From the IMG/VR virus record IMGVR_UViG_3300046028_008523, positions 1 to 58,790 of that record: a DNA stretch of 58,790 nt; one strand, given 5' to 3'. The position numbers and the translations under genes were made by a program. The DNA comes from a virus. Under the pieces are notes generated by a model. That model was not told the origin of the DNA, made no database searches, and saw nothing but the letters and a program-made list of their open reading frames with translations. Below, piece after piece: positions 6,469 to 14,969 of the stretch. Within the stretch, counting starts at the first letter, position 1; each line of letters begins with the position of its first letter.

Positions 6469-7248
6469 ATGAAGGAAGTTTTAAGTTACTATAAGGCTCA
6501 GGGAGGATTTCCTCCTGAATCTTTCGAGCATTATCTCCAGTTAATTCCAACGCAGCAAGGTCATCAATACGCCGCTGCTCTGTTTAACAAAACAGCAAGT
6601 AAGCAGGGCAGTCATGAGACTGTCGACCTAAGCGGGGATTTGCTTACTGCAATGTTGAAACTGGCAAAAGCAGAGAATCCCGCCGTACAACAGAGAAACG
6701 GCAACTTGGCGCTAATAAGTGCGAACTACGTTAATGACAGTGGTTTCGTAGACGGAAGCGATTTTCGCTTCCACGTAAATGCTAACAACCGTTTGGTGTG
6801 TGATGCGGGACTGGCGGTTAAGTTCGTCCCATACTTGCGAATTTTGTCAGGTACAGCCCATGCAGGTCTATCAATCGTAGATGAGCTGATGGAGATGTCT
6901 AGTCGCACAAACTGGGCAGTCCGTATGGTAAATCCTGCGGGTAAGAATACTCTGTCACTGTTAGTTCCTGATCAGGGTCCAATTCGCAAAGGAAACGATC
7001 AATATGATACAATAAATGAATTCCTAGAAGCCTTGACAACAGGTATGCTGATGCTCAAGAAGTATTCTCCAGAAGAGAAGCACTTCGCTCATGCGGCACA
7101 AGTAAGGAAGCTCATGCTGGTAGAGGCCATGAGGGCCAATCGGCCTTGGGATGTAGTCGACAAGGAAGTACTGAGTAGGGCCGCAGGGCCAAGCAGCGGA
7201 AAGTTTGAACGGTCACAACCCACTGTAGCAGATTGGGATGACGATTAA
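6469..7248 (+). CDS. Hypothetical protein with acidic Trp tail
   Basis: 259 residues, globular composition with mixed helices and strands and no recognised motif. It ends with the short acidic tail ADWDDD, which resembles tails or segments in several unrelated proteins of this window (see findings). A 9-bp GAAA hairpin follows 20 bases after the stop. Confidence 0.75.
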   Translation: MKEVLSYYKAQGGFPPESFEHYLQLIPTQQGHQYAAALFNKTASKQGSHETVDLSGDLLTAMLKLAKAENPAVQQRNGNLALISANYVNDSGFVDGSDFRFHVNANNRLVCDAGLAVKFVPYLRILSGTAHAGLSIVDELMEMSSRTNWAVRMVNPAGKNTLSLLVPDQGPIRKGNDQYDTINEFLEALTTGMLMLKKYSPEEKHFAHAAQVRKLMLVEAMRANRPWDVVDKEVLSRAAGPSSGKFERSQPTVADWDDD

Positions 7249-7268
7249 GGGATGTTTGAGACGTAAAA

Positions 7269-7290
7269 GCGGAGGAGGAAACTCCTCCGC
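7269..7290 (+). other. Perfect hairpin with GAAA tetraloop
   Basis: Nine perfect base pairs (GCGGAGGAG/CTCCTCCGC) closed by GAAA. No T-tract follows, so it is not a classic terminator. It lies between two genes and probably caps or protects mRNA ends, or hides a ribosome binding site (it contains GGAGG). Confidence 0.6.
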
Positions 7291-7378
7291 AAACGTTACG
7301 CCATTTGGAATCTCATATGAGATGTCCCTTTTTCCAAAAGGGAGAACTCAGAAGGGAAGTAAAGAAGTAAATGTGTAC

Positions 7379-7729
7379 ATGGTTACAACCTATTACCATT
7401 TTAAGCTTAAATTGCCGAAGTACTTAGTTGAGTGGTTAACAAACCCAAACTACAGTTTCAATAAGAGATCAGAAGAAGTTGGTAAGATCAGAGAACGAAT
7501 CGAGAAGTACTACTCACAACGTTACGACGTAAAGGTGTACAAAGTGCAGATCGACCCGTTGACTGAGACATTATTGATCAGTGGAGAGAGCAATCTCCCA
7601 TTCGAATCAGAAGCTCTACTCGAGCTAAGAAGAACTACCTACGCTCTTTACGCCGAATGGCGTGATGACGTATGCGAAATATACAATTTATATAGCCGTT
7701 ACAAGAGACGATTGTCCTTAGCGGCTTAA
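7379..7729 (+). CDS. Hypothetical protein
   Basis: 116 residues from ATG 7379. The frame is open back to 7238, but that part contains the 7269-7290 hairpin and reads as low-quality sequence, so the later start is preferred. The protein is rich in Tyr, Arg and Lys with a beta-strand-rich first half and a helical C-terminus (CEIYNLYSRYKRRL). Function unknown. Confidence 0.6.
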   Translation: MVTTYYHFKLKLPKYLVEWLTNPNYSFNKRSEEVGKIRERIEKYYSQRYDVKVYKVQIDPLTETLLISGESNLPFESEALLELRRTTYALYAEWRDDVCEIYNLYSRYKRRLSLAA

Positions 7730-7735
7730 AATTTT

Positions 7736-7802
7736 CCTAACGCCTGACGTGTGCCTCTCGTGTTGGTGGTCTTACTCCTGTAAGGAGGGGCGTTAGGTTT
7801 TA
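7736..7802 (+). terminator. Structured terminator-like element
   Basis: CCTAACGCC (7736-7744) pairs perfectly with GGCGTTAGG (7789-7797), followed by TTTTA. An inner hairpin CTCCT-GTA-AGGAG (7775-7787) sits near the 3' side. The long 44-base interior is unusual for a terminator, so it may be a small RNA or an attenuator for the gene that starts at 7813. Confidence 0.45.
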
Positions 7803-7812
7803 AACCTAAATC

Positions 7813-8043
7813 ATGTTAGTAAAAATAGAAGACCTTTTAAAGGTCATAAAATCCAATGACTCAGAGCACGTAGAGAAAATACTATCAGAAGTTAAAAATT
7901 TGTCTTATAAAGACAAGACGGAGTTTGAATTAAACGTAGATACACTGTTATACAGAGCGGATGCACTGGCCCGTAAGGCGGCAGAACTGAAGAAAGAATA
8001 CAAAGAGCTTCAACTTGCAATCACAAAAACTTTATTCTTATGA
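7813..8043 (+). CDS. Small helical protein
   Basis: 76 residues, almost entirely helix-forming and charged, with heptad-like spacing in the second half (ALARKAAELKKEYKELQ), so a short coiled coil is likely. Its stop overlaps the next start in ATGA. Function unknown. Confidence 0.7.
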   Translation: MLVKIEDLLKVIKSNDSEHVEKILSEVKNLSYKDKTEFELNVDTLLYRADALARKAAELKKEYKELQLAITKTLFL

Positions 8044-8459
8044 GCACTACTAAAAAGCTCACAGTAGCAGTACGAGTATATCTCACACCTCTTAAACCTA
8101 CTGAATTCCTTTCTCGTAAACAGGAGAAGTTCTTTACTCGTCACGGTCTGGCCATAATCAAAAACAAGGGTAAGAACCTTACCCGCTACGCACTTTCCGG
8201 TAATGAGCAGATCAACAGTAAGGGAGATATCTTCTTTACTGCTGCAGGCTTTATCACCCACCCGCCAAGTTATTGGCACGAGGAAGATCGTTGCCTTGAA
8301 ATTGAAGAGGATTCTCTCCTCAAACTCCACAATGAGCGCATCCTTCCGTCAAAAGACGAGATGCTAAACGGATACAAGATGTCTGCCGTAGTTCAGATGC
8401 AGTATAACCCGGAGACCGGAAAACTCAGATTCCCGCCACATGCGATGGCTGCCGCTTAA
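8040..8459 (+). CDS. Hypothetical protein
   Basis: 139 residues, translationally coupled to the previous gene by an ATGA overlap. Mixed fold with a basic first half (RKQEKFFTRHG) and a C-terminus ending AMAAA. No recognised domain. The next possible gene overlaps or follows its end within a few bases. Confidence 0.7.
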   Translation: MSTTKKLTVAVRVYLTPLKPTEFLSRKQEKFFTRHGLAIIKNKGKNLTRYALSGNEQINSKGDIFFTAAGFITHPPSYWHEEDRCLEIEEDSLLKLHNERILPSKDEMLNGYKMSAVVQMQYNPETGKLRFPPHAMAAA

Positions 8460-8469
8460 TGTTGCCTGT

Positions 8470-8874
8470 ATGGCAACATATGTGCTGCTGATATATATCA
8501 CAAGTAAGATGATTGACGCTAAATGGGTCTACCTGCCTTGCTACTTTAGCTTGGCGGTGATGAACGGGGCACGACTGTTAGCACAGGTGACCCAAGGAAC
8601 TCAGAATTCTTATGTTACATTCATTTATCACTTAATTACAATACTGCCATCATGGGTAAGAAAGGAAACCGCGCACAGCGCAGAGCAGCATTACCAACAA
8701 CTACCAGCAACAATTCTGGACAAAGTCGCCGAACCGCTACTCAAGTGGATGGGATCGCCGGGCTTACAAGCCTCTTACAAGAAGTTGTCCCAGAAAACCA
8801 AGTCGCTCAAGTCCAAGACGGCTGGGATGATGAAGACTTTGACCTCCCGGTCAAGATCGAAGAAAACCCAGTGA
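8470..8874 (+). CDS. Possible membrane protein overlapping the next gene
   Basis: 134 residues from ATG 8470 (an in-frame ATG at 8440 is also possible). The first 60 residues look like a real membrane protein with two hydrophobic segments (YVLLIYITSKM and VYLPCYFSLAVM). The last 74 residues are basic (Lys/Ser/Thr) and share DNA with the gene at 8652 in another frame. Either it is a true overlapping gene or only its first part was once coding. It fills a gap that would otherwise be empty. Confidence 0.4.
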   Translation: MATYVLLIYITSKMIDAKWVYLPCYFSLAVMNGARLLAQVTQGTQNSYVTFIYHLITILPSWVRKETAHSAEQHYQQLPATILDKVAEPLLKWMGSPGLQASYKKLSQKTKSLKSKTAGMMKTLTSRSRSKKTQ

Positions 8875-9293
8875 AAGTAACAAAACCAGTTGTAGAGCCA
8901 AAGGCCACACCTATTGTAAAAGAAGCATACAACTATGCTCAGTTCGTAGGCAATAAGAGTACAGGAACAGTCACTGAAGTGGCTAAGAGTTACATCAAGA
9001 TTAAAACGATCAACCCGCTCAATCAGCAGGATGTTACCATTCTTGCAGTCGGGGATACAAACTTTAAGGAAGGAAACATTGTTTCTTTTCAGTTTGACGT
9101 ATTCAGAGGCAAGCTTAGTGCTTGTAACGCAGTAATAATCGGCAACGACACAGTGCTCACAGAACTCGGAAAACTTGAAGTGCCGATAGTAGCAGTAGAA
9201 TACTCCGCTAACTTGAAAAAAGAACAATTGAAGAACGTAAGCGGAAAGTCCATTGATGGCAAATTTGTTGTCTTAAATGTGGGGAACTCTTAA
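8652..9293 (+). CDS. Hypothetical protein with acidic Trp segment
   Basis: 213 residues. A basic N-terminus (KKGNRAQRRAA) leads to a disordered linker containing GWDDEDFD at about residue 58, then a beta-rich domain from about residue 95. That domain (repeated strand patterns, GNIVSFQFDVF) could be an OB- or SH3-like barrel. This is inference from strand pattern only. It may bind nucleic acid given the basic start. Confidence 0.7.
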   Translation: MGKKGNRAQRRAALPTTTSNNSGQSRRTATQVDGIAGLTSLLQEVVPENQVAQVQDGWDDEDFDLPVKIEENPVKVTKPVVEPKATPIVKEAYNYAQFVGNKSTGTVTEVAKSYIKIKTINPLNQQDVTILAVGDTNFKEGNIVSFQFDVFRGKLSACNAVIIGNDTVLTELGKLEVPIVAVEYSANLKKEQLKNVSGKSIDGKFVVLNVGNS

Positions 9294-9300
9294 GATAGCC

Positions 9301-9750
9301 ATGACTGCGTGGCTTATGATTTGCGCAGTGAAAACGAATCAGAGGTATCAAGAGCAAGTAGAGGTAGGTAAGAAATCACAATCTCATCTAGAGATTATGA
9401 AAGAGATGGGCATCCAGTGTCCAGAAGTAGTATGCTGTCAAATGTTACACGAGACAGGCAATCTTACTTCTAAGATATACAAAGAGAATAACAATGGGTT
9501 TGGGATGAAGTACAATCAACGTGGGCACGCAGACTACGTACTAAATGGACACGCCCATTATCCAACTATATATGAGAGCATAGAAGACTATCGCGATTGG
9601 CAAAAGATGCGATTCAAAGATAGAGTATTTAAGTCTAACGACGAATATCTTTATGCTATTCAACACCTCCCCGGAGGAATGGCTTATGCAGAAGATCCAA
9701 AGTACATAGAGAAGATTAAACTCAAACTCAAAACATTTTACGGGCTATGA
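9301..9750 (+). CDS. Lysozyme-fold cell-wall hydrolase
   Basis: 149 residues from ATG 9301 (the frame opens at 9277 inside the previous gene, which would add 8 residues). A short hydrophobic N-terminus (AWLMICAV) is followed by a glucosaminidase-like core: CCQMLHETGNL with a glutamate in the catalytic position, NNGFGMKY, then YESIEDYRDW. The spacing matches the gene at 3959, so this is a second, smaller member of the same fold. It presumably cuts peptidoglycan glycan strands. It overlaps the following AAA+ gene in ATGA. Confidence 0.75.
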   Translation: MTAWLMICAVKTNQRYQEQVEVGKKSQSHLEIMKEMGIQCPEVVCCQMLHETGNLTSKIYKENNNGFGMKYNQRGHADYVLNGHAHYPTIYESIEDYRDWQKMRFKDRVFKSNDEYLYAIQHLPGGMAYAEDPKYIEKIKLKLKTFYGL

Positions 9751-11429
9751 CAGCAGCGTTTTTGACGATCATGATCGTCTTCATCATTCTAGCCGCATTC
9801 GTCGGCTACTCGACATATAATAATACTAAGAAGGAAACATATCGTTTCAGAGTTCAAACCTTCTTTAAAACAGAAGTGTACGAACAACTAGTAGGTAAAT
9901 TTCTTGATCACCAAGGAGATACCAGATTTGATAAAGAGAGTTGGGAGAGTTGGTCCCCCGAAGGAACTGACTACTCCTACATAGCAGTAGATCGTTTCTT
10001 AGAGGAGCTGCAAGATCAGGGATACGCAGTAGAGATTCAAAGCCGAGTATGCGACATATCCTCAGGACGCTGTAATGGAATCCTTAAAGTCGAGAAAGAC
10101 AAGCTGACAGGTTTCATGTCGATGAACTGGAATGAAGTGTCGGCTTTTATATCTAAAAAGCCTCGCTTCACAGCGAGTTTTGATATCGACGATTACTTAC
10201 TAAACGGCAACGACATCTCTGGAACAGACACAATTCATATTGTGTTCCCAATAGGTGAAAAAGAATTCGCAGCCGATATTCGGGAGATAGCTAATCAAGC
10301 TACTGTTCATACCATCCCGGTTAAAGAAGAAAAAGAGCAAGCAATCTCTTTCTACAAAGTAGCAAAGGGAGCATTCGGTTTATATTTGACGTCAATTCAA
10401 TCCGAAGTTAACCCGCTCACCAAGAAGATGTTGGAAGTGTCGTATGACAACTTCAACTTCAAGTGGAATAACCAAACAGTGTCATTAGCTCCAACAGCAA
10501 TGGCTCAGGTTTGCGTAGAAACCCTATTAGCAGGTGGTAACATATTCGCACACGGTCCGTATGGAACTGCTAAGACCACATGGGTTCATACGATCATGAA
10601 AATGTTACAGCGCTCGTCTCAACGAGTCGCTTGCATTTATCTGGACGCCGGTACTATCGGGGAGCTTGCTGAACTTGAGAATCAGGAAAAATTTGCCCAA
10701 GAGGTGATGGAGATCAAAAACGAAGGCTATAAAATTGTATTCGCGATTGACGAGGCTGAAGAAGCTATGATTTCTGATACAGGAGTACATTCTCCAATAA
10801 ACTCTTGGCTGTTGAAGTTGCTCGATAGCGAGCTCAAAAACCGGTTCAACTGCAGTACCCTTCTCATTTACAACGCAGCGAAAGCAAATCTGAATCAAGC
10901 TTTCTTCAGGGATATGCGCTGTACATTCGAGCTTGAATTCAAACCATTAACCTCAGCCAAAGCTGACCAGATGGTCGAGGCGCTCAAAACTCGTATGCCC
11001 GGTAAAGTCTTTGATGAAGCTCGCTACAAAGCAAGCCGGGATGAGATCACACTTAATGGTGCAGGAATGCCTATTGTACCTGCCGGTCAGATAACGCAGG
11101 CAAGTGTGGTAGCATGCTTCATTCCAACTGACGTGAACACGATAATCCATAACGCGATCAACAAGACGTTAAAGGATCTGTCTCCAGACTACAAGCCAGA
11201 ACCAAGACAGAACCCTAAGATCGCTACAGGAACTGTAGATGCTGCTGACACATCTGATTGGGATGAGTCTAATGAAGAAGTAGTGGCAGTGCCAATCCCT
11301 AAACCTCCAGTTCAACTCTCTAACAGAGAAAGAAAACGTCAAGCTGAAATGGCCCGTCGCAAAGGAAAAGGCAAAGGATACCAATCTATGCCTATAACGC
11401 AACCCGTACGGTTAACCCCAGAAGCATGA
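9747..11429 (+). CDS. Membrane-anchored MoxR-like AAA+ ATPase
   Basis: 560 residues. A transmembrane segment (about 3-22) precedes a 220-residue region without clear motifs. An AAA+ domain starts near residue 250: Walker A GPYGTAKT at about 270, Walker B IVFAIDEAEEA at about 329, a sensor 1-like LLIYNAAKAN near 373 and arginines after it (FFRDMR). MoxR-type ATPases remodel or load protein complexes. The C-terminal tail is disordered with the acidic Trp segment SDWDESNEE at about 508 and a basic end. The hydrolase gene just upstream is coupled to it. Membrane anchoring of such an ATPase is unusual. Confidence 0.75.
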   Translation: MTAAFLTIMIVFIILAAFVGYSTYNNTKKETYRFRVQTFFKTEVYEQLVGKFLDHQGDTRFDKESWESWSPEGTDYSYIAVDRFLEELQDQGYAVEIQSRVCDISSGRCNGILKVEKDKLTGFMSMNWNEVSAFISKKPRFTASFDIDDYLLNGNDISGTDTIHIVFPIGEKEFAADIREIANQATVHTIPVKEEKEQAISFYKVAKGAFGLYLTSIQSEVNPLTKKMLEVSYDNFNFKWNNQTVSLAPTAMAQVCVETLLAGGNIFAHGPYGTAKTTWVHTIMKMLQRSSQRVACIYLDAGTIGELAELENQEKFAQEVMEIKNEGYKIVFAIDEAEEAMISDTGVHSPINSWLLKLLDSELKNRFNCSTLLIYNAAKANLNQAFFRDMRCTFELEFKPLTSAKADQMVEALKTRMPGKVFDEARYKASRDEITLNGAGMPIVPAGQITQASVVACFIPTDVNTIIHNAINKTLKDLSPDYKPEPRQNPKIATGTVDAADTSDWDESNEEVVAVPIPKPPVQLSNRERKRQAEMARRKGKGKGYQSMPITQPVRLTPEA

Positions 11430-11974
11430 TGATGCTGAAAGAGCGATTTTCGATTGTAAAAATCCATATTGCTCTTGAGATTATGAAGATAGAGATTGAG
11501 GGTGAGGGGTACTGGGTACCAATTCATATCTCATCTTTAGGAATATATCCACCAATGTATGACTGGGAACTACCTGGTAGTAGATGCAATGACGTAGAAA
11601 ATTATTTCATAGAAGCTAAAAACTCTCCTTACAAAGGAGCAGTGAATGGTAAAACTGTATATGAGTGGCACGGAGTAGATGAAATGGTGATAAATATTCC
11701 TCCAGGTTTTATGTTAACTGGAGAGTACGAAATAAGTATAATAAGTAAAAAAACAATACTTAGCCCACCAGCACAGAAATTCACAAAGAGAACTAGTTTA
11801 AGAACTCAAAAGGATAGAATAGATAATGCCCATATATATCTCAATCAAGAGTTTGATGGATCAGTCATTAGTCTTAATTATATAGCGAAACTGAACGAAG
11901 AGTTAATTATTTTGGAGGATCCAGTAACTTTCGTTATCTTTGTCCTCCCAGCTTCACTTTTTAAAACAATATAA
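11426..11974 (+). CDS. Hypothetical protein
   Basis: 182 residues, overlapping the AAA+ gene by four bases. Mostly beta-strand pattern; first methionines are repeated (MMM), so the exact start may be 11426, 11429 or 11432. No family recognised. From here on the DNA is visibly more AT-rich than in the preceding 6 kb. Confidence 0.65.
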   Translation: MMMLKERFSIVKIHIALEIMKIEIEGEGYWVPIHISSLGIYPPMYDWELPGSRCNDVENYFIEAKNSPYKGAVNGKTVYEWHGVDEMVINIPPGFMLTGEYEISIISKKTILSPPAQKFTKRTSLRTQKDRIDNAHIYLNQEFDGSVISLNYIAKLNEELIILEDPVTFVIFVLPASLFKTI

Positions 11975-12531
11975 TGCCAGATGTAATAGCGTATCAAAAA
12001 ACGTACAGGGGGCAAATTCAACGTCGAACCATTTTAGATGGCTCCCTTCGTATCGTGTCAAATATAATTGTAGGAAATTATGTCGTAAACTACGGCATAA
12101 AGATAATATATTCAGAGGTTAAGGACAAAAAAAGTTATATCTTAGAATTCTTAAACCCACAGTTACGGGAAGAGTTTTTAGAGTTAAACGCAGAAAGACT
12201 GATGATTGAGTACACACCATTAATTTGGAATGACCAAAAGTCAGATCAAAAACTTCATTTAAGTGGTGTGTCATTGACACAACATTTAATTACATGCATT
12301 AATAAAATTTCTAAGAAAGAAGAATTAGATTTTGCAGGCCTAAGAAGCGTCAAAGCATTTGAGCATTTTGAAATACAGGATTTAAAGAATTTAGCTAAAG
12401 ATGTAAATTATATCATTCCAATGGAAAAAAGAAAACCAGAATTATGGGCGCTTACATTAGCACCATTACCAAGATTAAAAAAAGAGGGATTTTCTCATCT
12501 TCAAATTTGGAAAGCACTATGCGAAAAGTAA
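11974..12531 (+). CDS. Hypothetical protein
   Basis: 185 residues, starting on the last base of the previous stop. Basic N-terminus, beta-rich first half and a helical C-terminal half that ends with a tryptophan-containing helix (HLQIWKALCEK). No recognised catalytic motif. It overlaps the following lipoprotein gene by 13 bases. Confidence 0.65.
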   Translation: MPDVIAYQKTYRGQIQRRTILDGSLRIVSNIIVGNYVVNYGIKIIYSEVKDKKSYILEFLNPQLREEFLELNAERLMIEYTPLIWNDQKSDQKLHLSGVSLTQHLITCINKISKKEELDFAGLRSVKAFEHFEIQDLKNLAKDVNYIIPMEKRKPELWALTLAPLPRLKKEGFSHLQIWKALCEK

Positions 12532-13046
12532 TATTATTGTTAGCAGTGATACTAGGAATAGTAGCATGCTCAGAACCGGTTAGTTCAACTAAAGTTAATG
12601 ATGCACAGAAATTAGACTCAACTATTATAGTAGTTGACACACTAAAGACTCAAGACACTCTAAAAACGAATAACTCTCGTTACACAGTAACTATTCAGAT
12701 ATATGAAGATTTAGTGGAAATTAGACAACGAGACAATGATTTAAATAAAGATATATTTGTTGCAGACCATACTTTTGAGGATGCATGGGAGATAAAATTT
12801 AAACCTCCAGGTTTAATTTACGAAGTACGAAGTGAGGAAATACCTGAAAAGGCAAAAAATTTCCAACCATTTACACTGGTTGATGACTACACAACAAAAG
12901 CAAATCAGGGAAGTACAGCTGAGTTATTATGTCGTTACTATGATATTAGCATGAAAGAGTTTTTATCTTTAAATCCAAAAATCAAAAATAACAACCTTAT
13001 ATATGAAGGCAAGTCATATAAAATTAAAGAGTGCCACTGTGACTGA
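12519..13046 (+). CDS. Lipoprotein with C-terminal LysM domain
   Basis: 175 residues from ATG 12519. Lipoprotein signal peptide with lipobox V-A-C (cysteine at 17). The C-terminal 45 residues match a LysM domain: ELLCRYYDISMKEFLSLN followed by NNLIYEGKSYKI, the usual start, middle asparagine and final strand. LysM binds N-acetylglucosamine in peptidoglycan. The protein is therefore expected in the periplasm, tethered to a membrane and bound to the wall. Confidence 0.8.
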   Translation: MRKVILLLAVILGIVACSEPVSSTKVNDAQKLDSTIIVVDTLKTQDTLKTNNSRYTVTIQIYEDLVEIRQRDNDLNKDIFVADHTFEDAWEIKFKPPGLIYEVRSEEIPEKAKNFQPFTLVDDYTTKANQGSTAELLCRYYDISMKEFLSLNPKIKNNNLIYEGKSYKIKECHCD

Positions 13047-13050
13047 TGAA

Positions 13051-13308
13051 ATGCGTAAAGAACAATTGTTCCGAGTAAAGGAACGATTTGATGAGACAAT
13101 TGAAGACGTTTGGCATGAAGAATATATGGAAAAAGTAGGTTTAATAGAGAATGTGGATTTATATAAGCTAAGCACTAAGCAACAAAGAGATCGTGCTTTA
13201 CGACTAAAGAAACGAGACTATGAGATTAAGAAAGGGATACGCGCAAAGCAGAAACCTTCTCACCATGTTGAAAATGTGTTTTTCAAATGGGCATCCAAAT
13301 CGAGATAG
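13051..13308 (+). CDS. Small charged helical protein
   Basis: 85 residues from ATG 13051; the frame is open upstream to 13003 within the LysM gene, and a GTG at 13039 is another candidate start. Very rich in Lys, Arg and Glu, with predicted helices throughout (RALRLKKRDYEIKKG). A nucleic-acid-binding role is possible but unproven. Confidence 0.6.
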   Translation: MRKEQLFRVKERFDETIEDVWHEEYMEKVGLIENVDLYKLSTKQQRDRALRLKKRDYEIKKGIRAKQKPSHHVENVFFKWASKSR

Positions 13309-13478
13309 AAGATGGTACGAAGTACATCGCAACTCGGCACAAGAAATGTTTCGTAGTAAAGAACCTAACGACTAATCAGTCTCAGATATTCAAAAAGCGA
13401 AATAAACCAGAGCTCCTTCTTCGGGATTGGGAAATCCGTAACAATATAAAATGCTGGTATACATGGCAAAAAAATTAA
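13287..13478 (+). CDS. Small basic protein
   Basis: 63 residues, beta-rich start and basic composition, overlapping its neighbours on both sides. The N-terminal half (IEIEDGTKYIATRHKKCFVVKN) suggests a small beta-hairpin. Function unknown and start uncertain. Confidence 0.5.
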   Translation: MGIQIEIEDGTKYIATRHKKCFVVKNLTTNQSQIFKKRNKPELLLRDWEIRNNIKCWYTWQKN

Positions 13479-14017
13479 AAGTGGGCTTAGTACCGTCTGT
13501 ATGGCACGACATTTCAGTAATGAGTATGTTAGGTCATATTGCAAATGTAACAGTACTTTCAGAGGCACAGGAAATAAAAGAAAGTGAATTCGATCTATTA
13601 GTTATAGGAAATCACATAGGAATAAACCCCTATAATTCTTTTATTATAGGGTACACTGAAGATCTTACTGATCCGATAGCACACAGATTTTTAGCTAAGC
13701 ATTTAGCATCGTCACTTACTACTCAAATTAAAATTGTAGGAATTGGAGACGGCGCTATAAATTTATATGCTGAATTAGGATTAAAAATATCAGTAGGAGG
13801 ACCTTCTGATAAGAAAATTAAGTTTCAAGAAAATGATAGCGTTGAGTACACAAACAGTGGGTTTGTGTTTAACAACTGCTATGGGATGATAGAGTTTGAT
13901 CGCAAAATGTGGGAGCGAATCATTCTCGACTGTTTTAACGACGGAACGTCCTTACAAGGGAGTTTTGTAACTAACCCCCAAGGTCCCACTGAGGACGATG
14001 ACGAAAACGATTGGTAG
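13463..14017 (+). CDS. Hypothetical protein, faintly amidotransferase-like
   Basis: 184 residues from ATG 13463 (an in-frame ATG lies 12 bases earlier). Alternating strands and helices with LLVIGNH near residue 46 and VGIGDGAINLYAELG near 95. This resembles the fold of class I glutamine amidotransferases, in which a cysteine sits in the G-x-C-x-G turn; here an aspartate takes that place, so amidotransferase chemistry would be lost. The resemblance is weak. The C-terminus is acidic and ends in ENDW, similar to other Trp-acidic tails in the window. Confidence 0.6.
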   Translation: MAKKLKVGLVPSVWHDISVMSMLGHIANVTVLSEAQEIKESEFDLLVIGNHIGINPYNSFIIGYTEDLTDPIAHRFLAKHLASSLTTQIKIVGIGDGAINLYAELGLKISVGGPSDKKIKFQENDSVEYTNSGFVFNNCYGMIEFDRKMWERIILDCFNDGTSLQGSFVTNPQGPTEDDDENDW

Positions 14018-14023
14018 AAACCA

Positions 14024-14437
14024 ATGAGCACAGAAGATTTAATTAAGAGTTCAGATTTAGTAGTTTTAAGAAGTAGCCTCAACCATCGCGCACTTAACGT
14101 GAGTTTCAGTGAAGAAGGGCTGACATATACTCTCGATAATCAAGGAAAATTCATTTTCTTTAAAAATGCGTGGGTAAGTATACAGAATGGTTATTTAATA
14201 TTCAAAGGAGATACCAGACTGAATGATAAAGTTTATGTTGAAAAGTTTATACCTAAAGACTTCCTTACTTATAGTAAAGACCCTGAAGGTAATAAAATTC
14301 TTGACGATCGAGGAAAACCAATTTCCTCAGGACCAATGAACTTACAAAAAGCGGAGTACACATTTATGAATAAAGCTTTAAAGCTTTTATCATACAATGC
14401 GCTCGAAAACCAACGAGGTACGAATAGTTGGGTTTAG
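14024..14437 (+). CDS. Hypothetical protein
   Basis: 137 residues, starting 6 bases after the preceding stop. Beta-rich composition with repeated aromatic residues in strands (FIFFKNAWVSI) and a helical C-terminus. No known domain. It is followed by a short gap and the secreted peptidase gene. Confidence 0.65.
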   Translation: MSTEDLIKSSDLVVLRSSLNHRALNVSFSEEGLTYTLDNQGKFIFFKNAWVSIQNGYLIFKGDTRLNDKVYVEKFIPKDFLTYSKDPEGNKILDDRGKPISSGPMNLQKAEYTFMNKALKLLSYNALENQRGTNSWV

Positions 14438-14455
14438 ATATTTAAATTAAGAATT

Positions 14456-14938
14456 ATGGTTAAGTATGGTTTAGCAGCGTTATTATTGCTGGGTAGTACG
14501 GTCACTAACTCTACAAGTATACCAATAAGAAGCGATTTTTATTCAGTACCTGAAGTGATAGTAAGTGCTAAGAAAGCTCGTAAGCATAAAACTCACGGGA
14601 AACTCAATACAAACATTACTCCAGAGTTGAAACTCGCTATGGATACGTATGAAGGACCTACAGTCCTTATTACATCCTTAGTGCGACACTGGAACTGTAA
14701 GTCAGCTCATGCACATGGTAAAGCTGTAGACTATAATTGGTCAGAGGCATTGATTGATTATTTAGTCACAAGTAAGGGTGAGGAATGGTTGGCTGCTCAC
14801 TCTTTAATGTATTACATTGAAGATAGGCCCGGCTCAAAAAAACTACTTCCTTACAAAGCAAGTGAGATACACAGTAAATTCGTATTTGAAAATCCGCATG
14901 CAACGGGTCCTCATATACACATTCAAATTAAGAAATGA
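14456..14938 (+). CDS. Secreted M15-like peptidase
   Basis: 160 residues. An N-terminal signal peptide (about 5-20) precedes a domain with the metal-binding layout of M15 D-Ala-D-Ala carboxypeptidases: AHAHGKAVDYNW near residue 84 (His and Asp ligands) and a C-terminal H-I-H near 154 (third ligand and general base region). Such enzymes cut peptide cross-links in peptidoglycan and act in the periplasm as lysis enzymes. Spacing is shorter than in the typical VanY family, but the order of ligands is right. Confidence 0.8.
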   Translation: MVKYGLAALLLLGSTVTNSTSIPIRSDFYSVPEVIVSAKKARKHKTHGKLNTNITPELKLAMDTYEGPTVLITSLVRHWNCKSAHAHGKAVDYNWSEALIDYLVTSKGEEWLAAHSLMYYIEDRPGSKKLLPYKASEIHSKFVFENPHATGPHIHIQIKK

Positions 14939-14969
14939 CAGTAGAAGAAGATTTTATATTTATAAGAGG

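Noticed and set aside
14817-14969. Upstream start for the DNA polymerase
   Set aside because: It lies inside the M15-like peptidase gene and its residues look like out-of-frame coding sequence.
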